64,000 bases of DNA from NCBI RefSeq assembly GCF_001870515.1, contig NZ_MDGT01000002.1, positions 434,066 through 498,065 of the forward strand. The letters run 5' to 3'. The position numbers and the translations under genes were made by a program. Source of the DNA: Idiomarina sp. MD25a (GTDB lineage Bacteria; Pseudomonadota; Gammaproteobacteria; Enterobacterales; Alteromonadaceae). Below are positions 1 to 8,422 of this stretch, in pieces. Every line of letters starts with the position of its first letter. Positions within the stretch are counted from its first letter, which is position 1. The notes beneath the pieces are model-generated. The model was not told where the DNA came from. It did not search any database and saw only the letters and a program-made list of their open reading frames with translations.

Positions 1-770
1 TCCGTCGGCCACCCTACTGGGAAGGTGCATTGGCCGCTAAACCAAGCTTAACAGGGATGCGTCCTCTAGCGGTACTTGGCGACAACATCACGACCGATCA
101 CCTGTCACCATCGAATGCGATTCTTGCTGACAGTGCTGCCGGTGAATACCTCGCTAAGATGGGGTTGCCTGAAGAGGACTTTAACTCTTATGCGACTCAC
201 CGCGGCGATCACTTAACGGCTCAGCGTGCAACGTTTGCCAACCCGAAACTGTTTAATGAAATGGTGCGGGATGATGCTGGCAATGTGATTCAAGGTTCGT
301 TGGCACGGATTGAACCTGAGGGTAAAACCGTACGCATGTGGGAAGCGATTGAGCACTACATGACTCAAAAGCAACCATTGATCATCGTGGCAGGTGCTGA
401 CTATGGTCAAGGTTCATCGCGCGACTGGGCCGCGAAAGGTGTCCGTTTAGCTGGGGTTGAAGCTATCGTCGCAGAGGGTTTCGAGCGTATTCACCGTACC
501 AACTTAATTGGTATGGGCGTTTTGCCGCTGCAGTTTGAAGAGGGCACAACTCGCAAGACGTTAGAACTTGATGGTTCTGAAACCTATGATGTTAAGGGCG
601 AACCGGCTCCTGGTGCGCGACTGAGTTTAATGATTCACCGAGCCAATGGTGAAGATATTGAAGTGCCTGTGATCTGCCGCTTGGATACCAAAGAAGAAGT
701 ATCCATTTATTCGGCGGGTGGTGTGCTTCAACGGTTTGCGCAAGACTTTCTTGAGGCTGAGGCAAGTTGA
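1..770 (+). CDS. acnD: Fe/S-dependent 2-methylisocitrate dehydratase AcnD, C-terminal part
   Basis: This is the C-terminal part of an aconitase-family enzyme; the gene enters from the left edge and its reading frame begins at base 3. In the 2-methylcitrate cycle AcnD dehydrates 2-methylcitrate to a methylaconitate isomer during propionate breakdown. The visible part is the swivel domain, with the motifs GDNITTDHLSPSNAI near the edge and the substrate-binding GADYGQGSSRDWA further on, both typical of aconitases. The downstream gene prpF is the obligate partner of AcnD-type enzymes, which is why AcnD is preferred over AcnA. One base separates the stop from the prpF start, so the two are translationally coupled. 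The Fe-S cysteines lie outside the window. Confidence 0.93.
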   Translation, partial: RRPPYWEGALAAKPSLTGMRPLAVLGDNITTDHLSPSNAILADSAAGEYLAKMGLPEEDFNSYATHRGDHLTAQRATFANPKLFNEMVRDDAGNVIQGSLARIEPEGKTVRMWEAIEHYMTQKQPLIIVAGADYGQGSSRDWAAKGVRLAGVEAIVAEGFERIHRTNLIGMGVLPLQFEEGTTRKTLELDGSETYDVKGEPAPGARLSLMIHRANGEDIEVPVICRLDTKEEVSIYSAGGVLQRFAQDFLEAEAS

Positions 771-771
771 T

Positions 772-1953
772 ATGAAATTTAAGCCACAGTTGAAAATTCC
801 CGCCACCTACATGCGTGGCGGGACTTCAAAAGGTGTATTCTTTAACTTAGCGGACTTACCTGAGGCGGCGCAGCAGCCAGGTAACGTACGTGATGCACTT
901 CTGATGCGCGTGATTGGCAGCCCCGATCCTTACGCTAAGCATACTGATGGTATGGGCGGCGCGACGTCAAGCACCAGTAAAACGGTCATCGTGTCGAAAA
1001 GCACGCAACCCAACCATGATGTTGACTACCTATTTGGTCAGGTAGCGATCGATACTCCTTTTGTCGACTGGAGCGGTAACTGCGGAAACTTGTCCTCTGC
1101 AGTGGGCGCCTTTGCAATAACTCAAGGTCTCGTTGATGCCGATCGCGTGCCTAAAAACGGTATCGCTGAAGTCCGTATTTGGCAGGCAAACATTGGCAAA
1201 ACTATTGTCAATAAGGTGCCGATGCAAGACGGACAAGTGCAAGAAATGGGTGACTTTGAGCTTGATGGTGTGACGTTTCCAGCGGCTGAAGTCGCGATCG
1301 AGTTTATGGATCCCTCCGCCGATGGTGAACAGATGTTTCCCACCGGAAATCTTGTCGATACATTTGAGGTGCCTGGCGTCGGAACCTTAGAGGCTACCTT
1401 TATCAATGCGGGTATTCCTACCGTATTTTTGCGCGCCGAGGCGTTAGGTTATGAAGGAACTGAGTTGCAAGAAGCGATTAATGGTGACGCAGCAGCCTTG
1501 ACGCGACTCGAGACGATTCGGGCTCATGCCGCGGTTCGTATGGGACTGATCGATCAGGTAGAAGAAGCCGTGCAGCGTCAACATACGCCGAAATTAGCCT
1601 TTGTAGCACCGGGTAAGACTTACACCGCCTCGAGTGGTAAAGTGATTGAAGCCAATGATGTTGACTTGCTTGTCCGTGCTATGTCGATGGGTAAACTGCA
1701 TCACGCGATGATGGGAACGGCTGCGGTGGCGATTGGCACAGCCGCCTCTATACCAGGTACTTTAGTAAACCAAGTGGCCGGTGGTGGAGAGCGCACTATG
1801 GTTAACTTTGGTCATCCGTCGGGTACGTTGCAAGTCGGTGCTGAAACGCTCCTGAAAGATGGTGAATGGCGTGCTGTCAAAGCTATTATGAGTCGAAGTG
1901 CACGTGTGCTTATGGAAGGCTGGGTGAGAGTACCTGCAGAGGTATTGGATTAA
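772..1953 (+). CDS. prpF: 2-methylaconitate cis-trans isomerase PrpF
   Basis: A 393-residue protein of the usual PrpF length. It isomerises the methylaconitate released by AcnD to the form hydrated by aconitase, completing the AcnD/PrpF bypass of PrpD. The N-terminus carries the family signature YMRGGTSKG, followed by a GGATSSTSK segment and a WSGNCGNLSSAVG segment holding the catalytic cysteine; the fold is a diaminopimelate-epimerase-like duplication. The reading frame is open further upstream, but the ATG at 772 is chosen because it follows the acnD stop directly and gives the canonical N-terminus. It is the last gene of the methylcitrate operon and is followed by a clear terminator. Confidence 0.95.
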   Translation: MKFKPQLKIPATYMRGGTSKGVFFNLADLPEAAQQPGNVRDALLMRVIGSPDPYAKHTDGMGGATSSTSKTVIVSKSTQPNHDVDYLFGQVAIDTPFVDWSGNCGNLSSAVGAFAITQGLVDADRVPKNGIAEVRIWQANIGKTIVNKVPMQDGQVQEMGDFELDGVTFPAAEVAIEFMDPSADGEQMFPTGNLVDTFEVPGVGTLEATFINAGIPTVFLRAEALGYEGTELQEAINGDAAALTRLETIRAHAAVRMGLIDQVEEAVQRQHTPKLAFVAPGKTYTASSGKVIEANDVDLLVRAMSMGKLHHAMMGTAAVAIGTAASIPGTLVNQVAGGGERTMVNFGHPSGTLQVGAETLLKDGEWRAVKAIMSRSARVLMEGWVRVPAEVLD

Positions 1954-1978
1954 TCCACTTTAAGCTGGGAAAAATCGA

Positions 1979-2006
1979 TAAAAGCGTCCTTACGGGCGCT
2001 TTTTTT
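1979..2006 (+). terminator. Rho-independent terminator after prpF
   Basis: The arms AGCGTCC (1983-1989) and GGGCGCT (1994-2000) pair around a TTAC loop and are followed by six T residues. It closes the acnD-prpF operon and separates it from the SMC-type operon that begins about 100 bases later. Confidence 0.85.
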
Positions 2007-2105
2007 ATGTCTCAAGCGGATGTAAATTGTCCGTTAGTGCATCGCTCATGGCGTAAAATGCATGCTATGATTAGCGGCTCTGGTGAAGGTGTTACGAGGA
2101 ATAAT

Positions 2106-5100
2106 ATGGCAGGTAATGCGGCTCGTCTTAAAAAAATAATTATGATCAACGGCCATCTCCCCGGTATCGTGGAATTGGACGTAGAAGGGCATACCAATAT
2201 CTGTGGTAGCAACGCATCTGGGAAAACCACTCTACAGCGAATGATTCCGGTGTTTTATGGTGAGCAGCCCAATAAAGTCGTACCTAAAACACGCGATAAT
2301 TTTGATAAGTTTTATCTTCCATATAGTAATAGCTATATCATCTACACCTATCAGTCGGCAGCGCAACGTAACGTTCAAGTTGTGTTAACCAAACGCAGTG
2401 ACGGCGTCGATTATCGCTTTATCGATGCCGAATATTGCCCACAAGATTACCTCGACGCGCATGGCGATAAAGTCATTGCGGTTGACTACAACGAGTGGTT
2501 GAAGCGATTGCGTGCAAAAGGCTATCTTTTTAGCCATAAAATCAGTGCAACAAGCGAATTTCGCACGCTGATTCAAAATGATGTACAAGCGTTGCAACAT
2601 ACTCAAAAAGATAGCGTAAAACTGCGTCAATTGGCGGCACGCTTTGCATTGGTGAACGCACCTCATAAATTACGCCATATCGAGAAGCTGGTCAGTGCCG
2701 TGCATGCTAAAGAAGGCAAGATGGATACCTTGCGAAGCATGTTGGCAGCGATTTTAGAAGAAGATGGCCACACCGTTCCTCACAGCTCGATCCGCGGCGA
2801 AAAAATTCGACGTTGGATCGAGCAAATGCGTCAAAATATGCGACTCAAGGAATTACAGACGGCATTTACCGAGTTATCGAATAACGCTCACCGATACGGC
2901 GATGAATTAGCCGAGCTCTGGGCTATCCAGCCACTATTGTCGAAGCATAGAGAGCAATTAGCCGACCAAGAGCGTGATTTAAAAGCAACGTTAAAAACGA
3001 TAGAGCAACGGATCAGTCAGCGCACCGCCGATTATGAACAGCAACGCGATCAGGTTAATGAAACTTTGAGTGAATATAGGGCTGAGCTTAAACAAGTAGA
3101 GCGGCAGTTAGATGAAGCACAAAATAAAGCGGATGTCTTTCGCGACGCGAATATTGAGGAATGGGAACAAAAAATTGAGCGCTTGCCAGCGTTGCGGGAG
3201 CAAGCGGATGAAATTAAGCAACAGCGTGTTGTATTACTCGAGGCGCATCAGAGTGAACGTCAACAACTGGATAGCGAGAAGCTAAAACTGACTGAGCGAC
3301 AGCAGCGGCGTGATAGTAAACATCAAGCTAAACTCGATGGGCTGGCTACTGAGCTTGCTGAACTCCATGCGAGGCACAGTGAGGCGTTGAGCGCGCTCCG
3401 CGAGCAACACCAATTGCGTCGCAATGAACAAACGGAACGTTGGCGCGATGAGCGAGAGGCGGTCAAACTAAAGCTGGCTGCGCTTAACTCCGAGCAGAGT
3501 CATAATGCCAATGGGGAAGAGCAACAGCAGTTGGATGCGATGGTTGAACGTGTCGCTGATGCGCAAGAGCACCTTACGTTGCAGCGCGACCATCTAGAGC
3601 ATGCGCGTGACCAATTAAACTTAGCCCAACGCAACCGCTTACGCGTCAGCGAAGACCTCAATCGTGAACGAGAGCAACTCGCTTCGGTTAAGACTGCAAT
3701 TAAACAAAAGACCATTGAGCTGGAACCCGACCCAGATAGTTTGCGAGGCTTTTTACACAGCCACGCATCGGAATGGCATGAGACGATTGGTAAGGTCATT
3801 TCACCCGCGTTGTTAGAGCGAACCGATCTGAACCCCGTGCTCGGACAAGATAACACCAGTGTATTCGGCTTGCAGCTTGATCTTGCGGCGATTGAAGCGA
3901 CTTATCACGATGACACAGAAGGCCGGGCTGAACTAGAACGACTGCAGACACAACAACAGTCACTGGTTAAGCGCATCGAAGACATTGAACAGCAGTTGGC
4001 CGGTGAAACTGCACGTGTAACCGATGCCGAGGCGCAGCTACAAATGGTGCAGCAACAGCTTCACAAGCAACAACGTGAAGTGGAATATGCACTTGATGCA
4101 CAAGCTCGCTTAAAAGCGGAGATCAAACGACAAATCTCTGAACGAGCTGAGCAACTGGGTGCGCAGAAAGCGACACTTGAGGAACGCTTAGACAGCCTTA
4201 ATGAACACATCGAATATAGTGCGCAAGAGCTTATCGAACAGCAGCGTAGCGCGGAGATAGAGTTAAAGGCGGAGCAACAAGATGCTGTTGCGCAGTTGCA
4301 CGAATCTCAAGACTTTGAGCGGCAGCAGCAGGCAGAGGAACGTGCGCAGCTCAAGGATGATATTAAAGCATTGGAACGCGCATTTAGTGACAAGCTTGCC
4401 CAACAAGGCGTTAATGAACACGATATTAATCAGTTAAAGCAGCGTGAGGAACAGCTAGACCAGGCCATACAGCAAGCGCTCGAGCGCCAGGAACAAGTGC
4501 GTGAGTATCGCCACTTTAAAGAGTCAGTTTGGCAGTCCGCGCGCCCGCAATGGCAACAGCGTGAGCAACAGCTACAGTCTGAAATTCTAGCGCTTGAAGA
4601 TAAAAAGCGTTTGGCTAAGGATGGGTTTGAGCAAAGCAAGGCGCATGATGTTGAGCAACGTCAGCGTACCAAGTTAACGTTGGAGCACGCCACTACGCTC
4701 TTGCAACGTTTGCGAGAGAGCGTGAACAAACTCGAACACATACCGGCTTTAACGCCCGAACTACAGCAGGCTCGCCACAAAGGGTCGCTAGAGCACAGTG
4801 ATAGTAGTGAACTGTTAGGGCGCTGCGATGATGTATATGAGCGCTTTTTGCATAGTGAAAAAGCGTTGAATGAGCAGCTCCGCCAGTTCGATAATCAATT
4901 GCGACGTGACGCACAAGCTGACTTCCTGAATTTTATGGAAGAAAGTCGAGAACGCATGAATGTAGGCGACGATATTGCTTCCAATTTAGCGCTTTACCAA
5001 GCCATGCTGAATTACCTTGAAGAACATCAGCAAGCTATATTGGCGACCGGTCATAATATTAGTAAGGATTTAGTCGACTTCTTCACTGTTTTCAACGATA

Positions 5101-5792
5101 TCCATAAGCGCGTAGCTCAATATAGTCGCCGCTTAACCGATGCGGTGGGTAATGAATTATCACTGTCCGGTATTGAGCGCGCTGAAGTTAAAATCAGTTC
5201 AACTATCGATGCGTTGGGTTTTTGGGAACCTCTCAAGCAGTTTGTCGCAAGCTATGAACGTTGGCAGGAATCTGGCGAACGACTTCCGCACGAGGACTAT
5301 TTATTACAGCTTGGCATGGTTGCGGATATTTTACGTGCTGACCAAAAGTACAGTATCGAGTCCTTATTAAAAATCGAGTTGTTCTTAACCGAATCAGGCA
5401 ACGAGCTTGTTATACGAAATGACCGTCAGTTAGCAGAATCATCGAGTCATGGTATGGCCTATCTCATTTTGTGTAAGTTCTTGCTGGCTTTTACTCGGTT
5501 ACTGCGCAGTGATGCTGAGGCGATCATTTTACACTGGCCCATTGATGAAATAGGGACCTTGGCTTATCACAACGTAGAGAAGTTGTTCGATGCGTGCGAC
5601 AGTAACCAAATTCAAATCGTCGGCGCATTTCCTAATCCGGAGTCTGACGTGCTGATGCTATTTAAGCATCGTTATTTAATTGAGGCGCATCCGGATAAGG
5701 TCGGTAAAGGGCAGTTGAAACGTATTCAACCAAAGGCTTCGGGTTTGTCTGAGAAACTGGCTCACCTCGTGCAACAGGAGTACAGCGCATGA
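2106..5792 (+). CDS. SMC-type ATPase of a MukB/MksB-like condensin (DUF3584-like)
   Basis: A 1228-residue protein with an SMC/ABC-ATPase architecture. A Walker A motif, GSNASGKTT, lies at residues 34-42; a very long Gln/Glu/Arg-rich coiled coil (about residues 250-1000) is interrupted by a globular hinge-like stretch; a C-terminal signature SSSHGM (about 1112-1117) and Walker B HWPIDEIG (about 1143-1149) complete the head. Such proteins entrap or extrude DNA together with a kleisin and kite subunits. The frame is open upstream, but ATG 2106 follows the Shine-Dalgarno GAGGA and starts just before the ATPase fold. The next gene overlaps by 4 bases. The overall resemblance is to MukB/MksB and the DUF3584 group. 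Whether it serves chromosome organisation or plasmid/phage defence is not shown by the sequence. Confidence 0.8.
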   Translation: MAGNAARLKKIIMINGHLPGIVELDVEGHTNICGSNASGKTTLQRMIPVFYGEQPNKVVPKTRDNFDKFYLPYSNSYIIYTYQSAAQRNVQVVLTKRSDGVDYRFIDAEYCPQDYLDAHGDKVIAVDYNEWLKRLRAKGYLFSHKISATSEFRTLIQNDVQALQHTQKDSVKLRQLAARFALVNAPHKLRHIEKLVSAVHAKEGKMDTLRSMLAAILEEDGHTVPHSSIRGEKIRRWIEQMRQNMRLKELQTAFTELSNNAHRYGDELAELWAIQPLLSKHREQLADQERDLKATLKTIEQRISQRTADYEQQRDQVNETLSEYRAELKQVERQLDEAQNKADVFRDANIEEWEQKIERLPALREQADEIKQQRVVLLEAHQSERQQLDSEKLKLTERQQRRDSKHQAKLDGLATELAELHARHSEALSALREQHQLRRNEQTERWRDEREAVKLKLAALNSEQSHNANGEEQQQLDAMVERVADAQEHLTLQRDHLEHARDQLNLAQRNRLRVSEDLNREREQLASVKTAIKQKTIELEPDPDSLRGFLHSHASEWHETIGKVISPALLERTDLNPVLGQDNTSVFGLQLDLAAIEATYHDDTEGRAELERLQTQQQSLVKRIEDIEQQLAGETARVTDAEAQLQMVQQQLHKQQREVEYALDAQARLKAEIKRQISERAEQLGAQKATLEERLDSLNEHIEYSAQELIEQQRSAEIELKAEQQDAVAQLHESQDFERQQQAEERAQLKDDIKALERAFSDKLAQQGVNEHDINQLKQREEQLDQAIQQALERQEQVREYRHFKESVWQSARPQWQQREQQLQSEILALEDKKRLAKDGFEQSKAHDVEQRQRTKLTLEHATTLLQRLRESVNKLEHIPALTPELQQARHKGSLEHSDSSELLGRCDDVYERFLHSEKALNEQLRQFDNQLRRDAQADFLNFMEESRERMNVGDDIASNLALYQAMLNYLEEHQQAILATGHNISKDLVDFFTVFNDIHKRVAQYSRRLTDAVGNELSLSGIERAEVKISSTIDALGFWEPLKQFVASYERWQESGERLPHEDYLLQLGMVADILRADQKYSIESLLKIELFLTESGNELVIRNDRQLAESSSHGMAYLILCKFLLAFTRLLRSDAEAIILHWPIDEIGTLAYHNVEKLFDACDSNQIQIVGAFPNPESDVLMLFKHRYLIEAHPDKVGKGQLKRIQPKASGLSEKLAHLVQQEYSA

Positions 5793-6409
5793 TGACATAT
5801 GGCCCCATAATCGAAACGCTGCTGGCGGGCGAGTTTATCTGTGCCCAACGTTTTCCGGAATATCACCAGCAATTACAGGATGAGACACTACAAAACCAGA
5901 TAAATGACTATTTACGCCCGCTCAACAGAACAGTGAGTCAGGCAGCTGACGGCGGCGTATTTTTCTTGAGCTATCAGCAGCTCGATAAGCAGGGGCGCGA
6001 TCATTTACGTCAGCAGTTTACTCAGACTCTTACTACATTGATGCCGTTGTTAGAGTGGCTCACACTGACACAAGAGGCGCTCGGTCATGACAGTACACTG
6101 GTCCCGGGCGATACCGTAAAACTGCCTGAGTGGGTGATGGCATGTGAGGACAATCCAAGCTTAAAGCAACGCCTAGCAAATTTAGCGCGTGACCGCTTTT
6201 TTAATTCGCAAGCTGAAACGGTCGATGCGCAAATAAAGCAAATTGCTAAGCGGTTGGTCGAGCATGGTTATTTAATGCAGCCTCATGGGGATAGACCTTA
6301 CTTTATTGTAACTGGGAAAGTGGATTATTTGATTGATGTGATTCGCTTCATTCGTGACGAAGAAAACTTACCGGTTGACGAAAAACCAGAGCAAGAGGCA
6401 TTACTGTAA
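5789..6409 (+). CDS. MksE-like (kite) condensin subunit, probable
   Basis: A 206-residue soluble acidic protein whose ATG overlaps the stop of the SMC gene (ATGA); a good CAGGAG ribosome site lies at 5775-5780. Size, position and the helical, winged-helix-like character (a C-terminal LVEHGYLMQP...YFIVTGKVDYLIDVIRFI segment resembling a wHTH with wing) fit MukE/MksE/JetB kite subunits, which bind the kleisin and modulate loading of the SMC ATPase on DNA. The assignment rests mainly on operon context and size, as these subunits diverge strongly. No catalytic motif was seen. Confidence 0.65.
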   Translation: MMTYGPIIETLLAGEFICAQRFPEYHQQLQDETLQNQINDYLRPLNRTVSQAADGGVFFLSYQQLDKQGRDHLRQQFTQTLTTLMPLLEWLTLTQEALGHDSTLVPGDTVKLPEWVMACEDNPSLKQRLANLARDRFFNSQAETVDAQIKQIAKRLVEHGYLMQPHGDRPYFIVTGKVDYLIDVIRFIRDEENLPVDEKPEQEALL

Positions 6410-7669
6410 ATGGCTGGAGAGCAACTCAACGTTTCTGATCAGCGACTTCAACAAGGTGAAAAGCGACTTAACCTGATAGGTCGGCACGCAGCTATTTTAA
6501 TGCAGGCGTATCAAACCGGCGTACTAGATGAGCTCAGCGTTAATGAGGGGGTATTACGCAACCTTTTACATGCGCGGATCATCTATCAGCCTGAGAGCGG
6601 TCAAGGATACCGTTTACGGGCACCTGTTGCACAACTGATTGCTAACCTGGTCGTGGACGAGAGACGGCGTTCTATTCAAGCGGACGTGGCCGATAAACTT
6701 GAAGCTATTCGTGGTCAGGTGGATGCGTTCAGAAAAGCGCAACAGCGCAGCGATATCTATCTGGCAGAATTGAAGTTACAGGTGATTGAAGAGCGTGTAC
6801 ATGATTTGGTAGCTGAGTTCGATGAGGCGATTCACAGCTTATGGAACCGACTCAATACCGATTTTGGTTTTGCCGCTCACCTTGACGAAAAGATGGCTGA
6901 AAATCAACGCGCGCAGAATCAAATTGAACGGCTGCTCGAAGGTCTATCGATGATTGACTACGACGAGTGCATTGCGCTCGCTGATGGCCATGTAAAGCTG
7001 AGGCATCTTTTAGTCGTGCAGTTACAACGACGCACTAGCTTGCAGCGCGCCAGCATGCTAGAAATCCAACATCGTATGATCGAGTTAATGAGCCGTTTTC
7101 GTGAGCAGCAGTCGCGCAGTTTGTTGGTTGGTAATATGGCGCAGTTTCTTCGTCAACACCCCGAACTCAAGGTCAGTGATTATACCGAACAAAGCCAGGT
7201 GCCGACGCTGTTTAATCAAGCTCGTGCTATTCGTGCAGCAGCGCATGCTGACGTTCAAAGTTCAGGTGGGCAGCGTGAAACGTTAGCGGCGTTGCATGAC
7301 GCGTTACAGCAAACGCGGCATTTGCGTAATGAAAAAGCAACTTTGAGAGAGTCGGCACAAGCAGTCGAGCAGTTTGGCGATGCGATACTTGAGACCCAAC
7401 AGCGTCAATTAAAACACGATGTTGACCAATTTTTCATTGATGTTGCTCAAAGCCAACAGCCGCAGTCTGCGCTCGATTACCTCATCAAGCACGAACTGCA
7501 ATGGCATGGAGAAATTTGGCTGTTTCAAGTACTCAGTGAATATCAAACGCTTGCTCGCAACGTACAAGCGCAGTTGCCGCTGCAGCGGCAAGAGCGTCCC
7601 GTAAGTACGACCAATAACGTACAGATTATTGAAGACTTAGTTGTAACACCGCCGAAACGGGTCGCTTAG
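6410..7669 (+). CDS. MksF-like kleisin subunit, probable
   Basis: A 419-residue, mostly alpha-helical protein starting directly after the stop codon of the kite-like gene. The first ~90 residues look like a winged-helix domain (GVLRNLLHARIIYQPES followed by a hairpin). They are followed by long amphipathic helices and a C-terminal segment ending in a flexible, proline-containing tail. Length and place match MukF/MksF/JetA kleisins, which bridge the two SMC heads. No enzymatic motif is visible. In known Muk, Mks and Jet operons the kleisin gene comes first, whereas here it is last. No fourth gene (MksG/JetD) follows: the next gene is convergent and 12 bases away. Confidence 0.65.
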   Translation: MAGEQLNVSDQRLQQGEKRLNLIGRHAAILMQAYQTGVLDELSVNEGVLRNLLHARIIYQPESGQGYRLRAPVAQLIANLVVDERRRSIQADVADKLEAIRGQVDAFRKAQQRSDIYLAELKLQVIEERVHDLVAEFDEAIHSLWNRLNTDFGFAAHLDEKMAENQRAQNQIERLLEGLSMIDYDECIALADGHVKLRHLLVVQLQRRTSLQRASMLEIQHRMIELMSRFREQQSRSLLVGNMAQFLRQHPELKVSDYTEQSQVPTLFNQARAIRAAAHADVQSSGGQRETLAALHDALQQTRHLRNEKATLRESAQAVEQFGDAILETQQRQLKHDVDQFFIDVAQSQQPQSALDYLIKHELQWHGEIWLFQVLSEYQTLARNVQAQLPLQRQERPVSTTNNVQIIEDLVVTPPKRVA

Positions 7670-7681
7670 CTGCGCGTTGGG

Positions 7682-8416
7682 TTAGGGAAGCCAAATATCT
7701 TGCAGCGGCGTGTCGATACTGTAGCGGTGTCGGATTTGCGCCTGCAAAAGCTCAGCACATGCTAGCGCATCTGTAAGCGCATCATGGGGCGCGTAAAAAG
7801 GCAGGTTATAGCGCTCGCGACTATCGGCAAGACGAATGGATAAAGGCTGTTTTCCCATTAGTTTTGACCATAATGATCGCCGTTGACGATGAAAGCGGGC
7901 TTCAATGGCCATGGTATCGATGACAGGGAAGTGAATATGCTCATCAAATCGTGCATCCATCGCTTTCTGCAGAAAAGGGCGCTCAATGCCGTTGTAATGT
8001 ACGACCCAAACCTTACCTGCAACTAACTCGAGCAATTCAGGTAAGATATCTTCGATGTCAGGCGCTGATTGGATATCAGAATGAGTAATGCCATGAATAA
8101 CAACAGATTCGTCGGTTAGATCTTGTCGTGGTTTGACGACCCATTGTCGCGCTTGTGACATAAAAATACGATGCGTTGTCATGGGTACGACAGCGATACT
8201 AACGATACTGTTACACTGACAATCTAAGCCTGTGGTTTCGAAATCAACGGCAACCATCGGGGCATCTTTAATCAAGGTCTCTTTGTTGACCATGCCTTGT
8301 TCAAAATAGTGTTTGAACATCGGAGTTTTGACATGCGCTGCCCATGACGAAAAGTCGGTTGGCCAATCACGCTCAGCGTCCGAGTTAATCACCTCACGCG
8401 GCTTTAAATAAAACAT
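7682..8416 (-). CDS. DnaQ-like DEDDh 3'-5' exonuclease
   Basis: A 244-residue protein with an RNase T/DnaQ exonuclease fold. Exo I is VAVDFETTGLD (about residues 55-65, metal-binding D and E), Exo II includes the HYNGIERPFL region, and Exo III is HDALTDALA near the C-terminus, giving the DEDDh set. It would trim 3' ends of DNA or RNA. It lacks the polymerase III tau/alpha context and an N-terminal extension of about 50 residues precedes the nuclease domain, so it is probably not the replicative epsilon subunit. It is downstream of and co-directional with the cNMP/CBS/DUF294 gene, 6 bases away, a pairing common in gammaproteobacteria. Confidence 0.87.
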   Translation of the reverse strand: MFYLKPREVINSDAERDWPTDFSSWAAHVKTPMFKHYFEQGMVNKETLIKDAPMVAVDFETTGLDCQCNSIVSIAVVPMTTHRIFMSQARQWVVKPRQDLTDESVVIHGITHSDIQSAPDIEDILPELLELVAGKVWVVHYNGIERPFLQKAMDARFDEHIHFPVIDTMAIEARFHRQRRSLWSKLMGKQPLSIRLADSRERYNLPFYAPHDALTDALACAELLQAQIRHRYSIDTPLQDIWLP

Positions 8417-8422
8417 GCCGGC

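Noticed and set aside
2106-7669. A complete Wadjet (JetABCD) defence system
   Set aside because: No JetD-like gene follows and the gene order differs; the next gene is a convergent DnaQ-like exonuclease, so only a condensin-like complex is supported.
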